Origin: Piezodorus guildinii
Lineage: Eukaryota > Arthropoda > Insecta > Hemiptera > Pentatomidae
Direction: 5' to 3'
NCBI GenBank assembly: GCA_023052935.1
Contig: CM041292.1
Coordinates: 116,308,936 to 116,372,935 of the forward strand
DNA: 64,000 nt
The notes beneath the pieces were generated by a model, which saw only the letters and a program-made list of their open reading frames with translations, searched no databases and had not been told where the DNA came from. Positions 60,100 through 64,000 of the stretch are shown one piece after another (position 1 is the stretch's first letter; each line of letters opens with the position of its first letter). The position numbers and the translations under genes were made by a program.

Positions 60100-61398
60100 T
60101 AATCAGATACCATGTTTACTAACTAAATTAGAAAAGCATAGCGCTATGTAATATCAAGGAAACCAGTCGCTGAATAGAAAGATTGTAAATAAAAGAAAGA
60201 AGGCTAACAAAGGATGGCTGCCTTTTAAGATACCAATGAACTTAAAGAATATAAACAAAGATTCTTTTGCGGCAAATGGAGAAACTTAAGCCGATAGCAG
60301 AGAAAGTGCTATGAGAACTGGAAAGTTCAACCAGTCATCAGAGCTGGGATCTGGGATGCAATAATCCTCAGACACCGCAAAGTAATAGGCATAAGATAAA
60401 TTAATTACTCTTTGTTTTTCTTCTTTTAGATAAATAACGCAAAGATAAGCAGAGGTTGATGGAGTACAAATATGGCAATACAAATTTTATTTTCATTTCT
60501 ACTTCAAAAAATGATGAGACAGATGAAAACAAGAACATTTTAATTGAACATATATAAAATAATCAAAAGTAAACTCAGAAATGTAGTACGATTTCAAACT
60601 AAAACTAAACATTTCAACTAATGCATAAACCACACAGACAGTGAAAACAAGCTTAAAAGATGTGCCACCGCATAAAATAATACTGGCTTCAGTTCACATA
60701 ACACATTATTCCATCTTATCTACAACTATTTGTCATATAACATTTTTATAAAACTGTATGTTGGTCAAACTGTGGTTAGAGAAAATGGAAATCTAACAGC
60801 ATTGACAACTGACTAAATTCAAGTTATGAAGATAGTGCACCTTCTGTTAATATTCTTATGTAAAACTGTAAGATGGAAGGTCAACGCAATAAACTGTTTT
60901 TTTTTTTTTTTTGTTTTACGAGAAGATTATACAAGGAACGTATAATATCACTTGCCTCTTCTAAAAAGTGAAAAATTAATTTTTCGTCACTTTCAATGCT
61001 TGGAAAACAAATTTAAATATATCTCAATTGAATATAAATTACTGAATACAGTACCGTTCACAGTTTATTACCAGAATTTTTAGACACTAAAAAAATAAAA
61101 GGAGAAAATTGCTAATAATCCCTTTTTAATTTATTTTTTTTTTAGAAAAAAAAATGTATTCATTTGAAATACGTTTTTAGAAATCAAGATTATTTATCTG
61201 TCATAGAATGCAATAATGCAAGAAGCGAGTAGTTTCAAAAACGTTAGAAAGGCGAGCGGGTTGAAAACAAGTTATTTTTTCCAAATACTGTCTGCATACA
61301 TACAAAATTAAGTATGTGCTTAGCAATAAAAACAGTCTTTAACCACACTTTGTTTTCTAATAGAGATAAATTTAGAGAAGGGGTGGTCTTAATCCTCC
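60100..61398. other. No recognised gene
   Basis: AT-rich with a T-run at 60898-60912. The minus-strand frame at 60286-60483 is not recognisable. Confidence 0.5.
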
Positions 61399-61403
61399 CG
61401 GCG

Positions 61404-62535
61404 CACCGTGGGGCGAGCCTATGCATTTGGTGGAAATAGGACCAATATCTTTAATTTCGAATTTCCCCATATTTTTTTGGTTAAGCTGTTCTTCTTAGTT
61501 TCTATTATCATTGTCCATCATCAGTTTTTTTTTTTAATTAACAATTTCCACCTAAGATATCTTATTAAAACGAGAGTCGATGAAAACGAGAGTCCACCAA
61601 AATTAATTAATCATCTTTATTCGGATAATTTAACTTTATTATCATAGTTCAAGTGTATGCAGCTTGAACTTTTATAGGTTCTAAAAGTTTTTACAAATGA
61701 AAAACATAAAAAAAAATTAAAACATTCATAACGAAAATCGCCCACCACAAAAATTAACTAGAAGGTTTATAGTTTACTTTCCATTAATAATTTCCTGCGG
61801 GTTCCTACCGGTTTACGAGAAAAAAATTTTTTTTCCTTTTAGCTCTTGCTTTTTTTCGAATGTTGTCCCTATAAATTTCAGTTTCCTTGTTTTAAATGTT
61901 TCTTTATACTTTATGAACATATTATTGTCTTTAATTCTTATGAATCGTAAAAATAAATCATAACCAAATGCTCTAAATTTGTTAATAAATTATTATTTTC
62001 TACTCTAATATTTTATTCTAATTCTATTCTAATATTTTACTAAACTAACATACCTGTAGATAATTAAAAACAATTTTTTTTTTTAAATATATATTATGTA
62101 CAAACATGTTTACTAAAAGTAACCATAACTAATTATAATATTTTGAACAAACATTTGTATGGTTTCGTACATGTTTTTTTCTGTTAATTGAATGGTACCT
62201 ACTTCTCTTATATGAAAAAGGGGAGGGTTTGGTTTCCCCAAAAACTTCGTAAAACTAAAAAAAAGTGTCCTAAGTAAATGTTGCTGGAAATAGGGCGTGG
62301 AATCAATTTACGACGTCAAAACATATTGTTCCAATTAAAAAAAAAAAAAAAAATACAAAAAATAATGTCTTCTGCGACACACTGTACATCAAAACTAAAA
62401 TTTGAATACAGAAAATGATTCCTCGTTAAAAAATAATGGGGGTCTACATTTAACCTTTTTTTTCGTACGGCCAACAGTCTGGCCATAATACGAGAGTCTA
62501 CAATGTCCAATAATTTGGTGTTCCGCCCCACTGTG
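61404..62535. mobile_element. Non-autonomous element with Transib-like ends and a 5-bp CGGCG target duplication
   Basis: The left end is CACCGTGGGGCGAG and the right end read inward is CACAGTGGGGCGGA. CGGCG stands directly outside both (61399-61403 and 62536-62540). Transib elements, relatives of RAG1, have CAC-starting heptamer-like termini and 5-bp GC-rich duplications, so the pattern fits. The 1132-bp interior shows no recognisable transposase. Frames at 61408-61647 and 62316-62549 start in or near the terminal repeats and look like chance. A CACTA-type element is the main alternative, but those make 2-3 bp duplications. Confidence 0.72.
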
Positions 62536-62540
62536 CGGCG

Positions 62541-64000
62541 TATAACCACATAAAACGAAAAACATCATAAGAAATATAGATGATTTACAGCGGTCATTAG
62601 CAGAAAAAAAATTAAATATTTACTTCCTAAATTCACGCAATCTAGGTTTCAATCAAAATTACACCATAATACCATCAGAAAGACATTAAGCCAAATCGTG
62701 CATATGACTTTCTAAGTCAGACTTCAAGAAGTATGAAATTAAATTGGTGAAGCTTTTATTATGTTGAAAAACGTATTGTTTTTTACATTGACGCATTCTC
62801 TCCTGGCCTTGGTGAATAAATCAGTGATGGATTACTCTCATAAGAGATATTTTTATTCATATGAAACAATCGCCTAATTTTTTAAGTTACGATAATGCAT
62901 ATAATTTTAGTATATTTATTTTTCGATTTTTCACAATTTTGATAAATAATTTCTAACAAAAAATAATTTATTTTTATCCTTAAGATAAAAAACAAAAAAA
63001 CATATTGATAAATAAAACATAACTTTTAGCTCAAAATTTGTATCCTCCTTGTAAGGGAATTTATTGAAACCTTATTTATATTTTTAAGAGAAATTGATTC
63101 AAATAATAAAAATTATTCAGAATAAAAAATCCTTTAATAAAAAGACAAAATACAGTATTCGACAATGTAAAGGGTACATTTCTATGTTAAAGCAAATGTT
63201 AAAACTATGTTACATTCGTGAAATACAATCATCATTAAATAAATTAATTTATATTATATATATATATATTAATTATCATAGAATGACAAAAAAATACACA
63301 CATGAATATACTTTAGTCATTCTATAATAAAATTACCTAGGCTGTTGTGACCTTGACTTAACAAGACCGACAATAATTATTACGTAAGGATTCCAAAAAT
63401 GGTGTCACCGTTTTTCCCATGTCCATAAAGAAAAGATTTTGTCAGAGGCATGTGAATAAGAATAAAAGGAATTTCAAATCACGAATAATTATTATTTAAA
63501 TGTTTCTCCACACCAGCCTTGACGATGCCTGGGTTTTTACGGATATCTGAAGAGAATATGTCATCAAGAAGAACTTAAAGAGATACTTGATGATTATGAA
63601 AATAATACCTTTTTTACAATAAACATCAAACTATAGTAGACATTGCTTTTCAATCACGCCAATCCTACACAAGCCAAGGTAAAGGTTTATTATTTAATTA
63701 TCTAAAATGTTCATCAAAAGTAACCAAAATACAGCTAGAATTTTTTTTATTTATTTACTTCATTGAAACATTTTACTTATCTCCGATTTTTAAAATATTA
63801 TCACGTCATTTAAGAAGTTATTAATACTAATAAAACTCTTCTGAAAAAGATGATTGAAAATAAAATAAAAGCCTTTGGCCTAACAACAGTTGGTGCTGTT
63901 TAAATGTGGCAAAAGATACATGCAAACATGAGAAAGACCAATCGCTTGAGTATATTTGTATTATGTATACACACCACAATGATATTTCAAGGCCATACAA
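62541..64000. other. No recognised gene to the end of the window
   Basis: AT-rich sequence, a short TA run at about 63253-63270, no clear repeat or coding signal. No Pkn 5' exon was found here on the minus strand. Confidence 0.5.

Overview
The window looks like AT-rich genomic DNA from an arthropod, most likely an insect. It has small exons split by long introns with GT/AG borders, tRNA-derived SINEs, and mariner, Tc1, piggyBac, hAT-like, Transib-like and Jockey-like mobile elements. There is no operon structure and no bacterial or viral gene set. The species cannot be named from what is visible.

Region 1-22.6 kb. Nine consecutive coding exons on the minus strand (1254 to 22556) encode the middle of protein kinase N (PKN/Pkn). 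They cover the second and third HR1 repeats, the C2-like domain and the proline-rich linker just before the kinase domain. All eight splice junctions agree in phase. The kinase exons lie to the left of position 1. The N-terminus with the first HR1 repeat lies somewhere right of 22556 and was not found in the window. Inside the 10.5 kb intron between the HR1c exon and the next exon sits a second, complete-looking two-exon gene on the same strand (11006-12600). It encodes a 463-residue serine-rich protein with a Cys-rich C-terminal motif that I could not assign to a family.

Region 22.6-64 kb. No host gene was recognised here. The sequence is either the 5' intron(s) of Pkn or intergenic, and it is built largely from mobile elements in layers. 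The best-defined insertions, with target duplications, are: a piggyBac-type deletion derivative between TTAA sites; two mariner deletion derivatives between TA sites; two hAT-type MITEs with 8-bp duplications; two copies of a 147-bp foldback MITE with 3-bp duplications; a 5'-truncated LINE copy with a 16-bp duplication; SINEs with 11- and 14-bp duplications; a foldback element whose ends are arrays of a 21-bp repeat; and a 1.13 kb element with Transib-like termini (CACCGTG and CACAGTG) flanked by CGGCG on both sides. An unassigned family of about 0.85 kb, called family X here, occurs at least seven times in both orientations and repeatedly serves as the target for other insertions.

The items most worth following up are the nested same-strand gene, which could splice in frame with the Pkn HR1 exons; the Transib-like element; the tandem-repeat foldback element; family X; and several perfect 10-27 bp palindromes with 4-nt loops that look like template-switch products.
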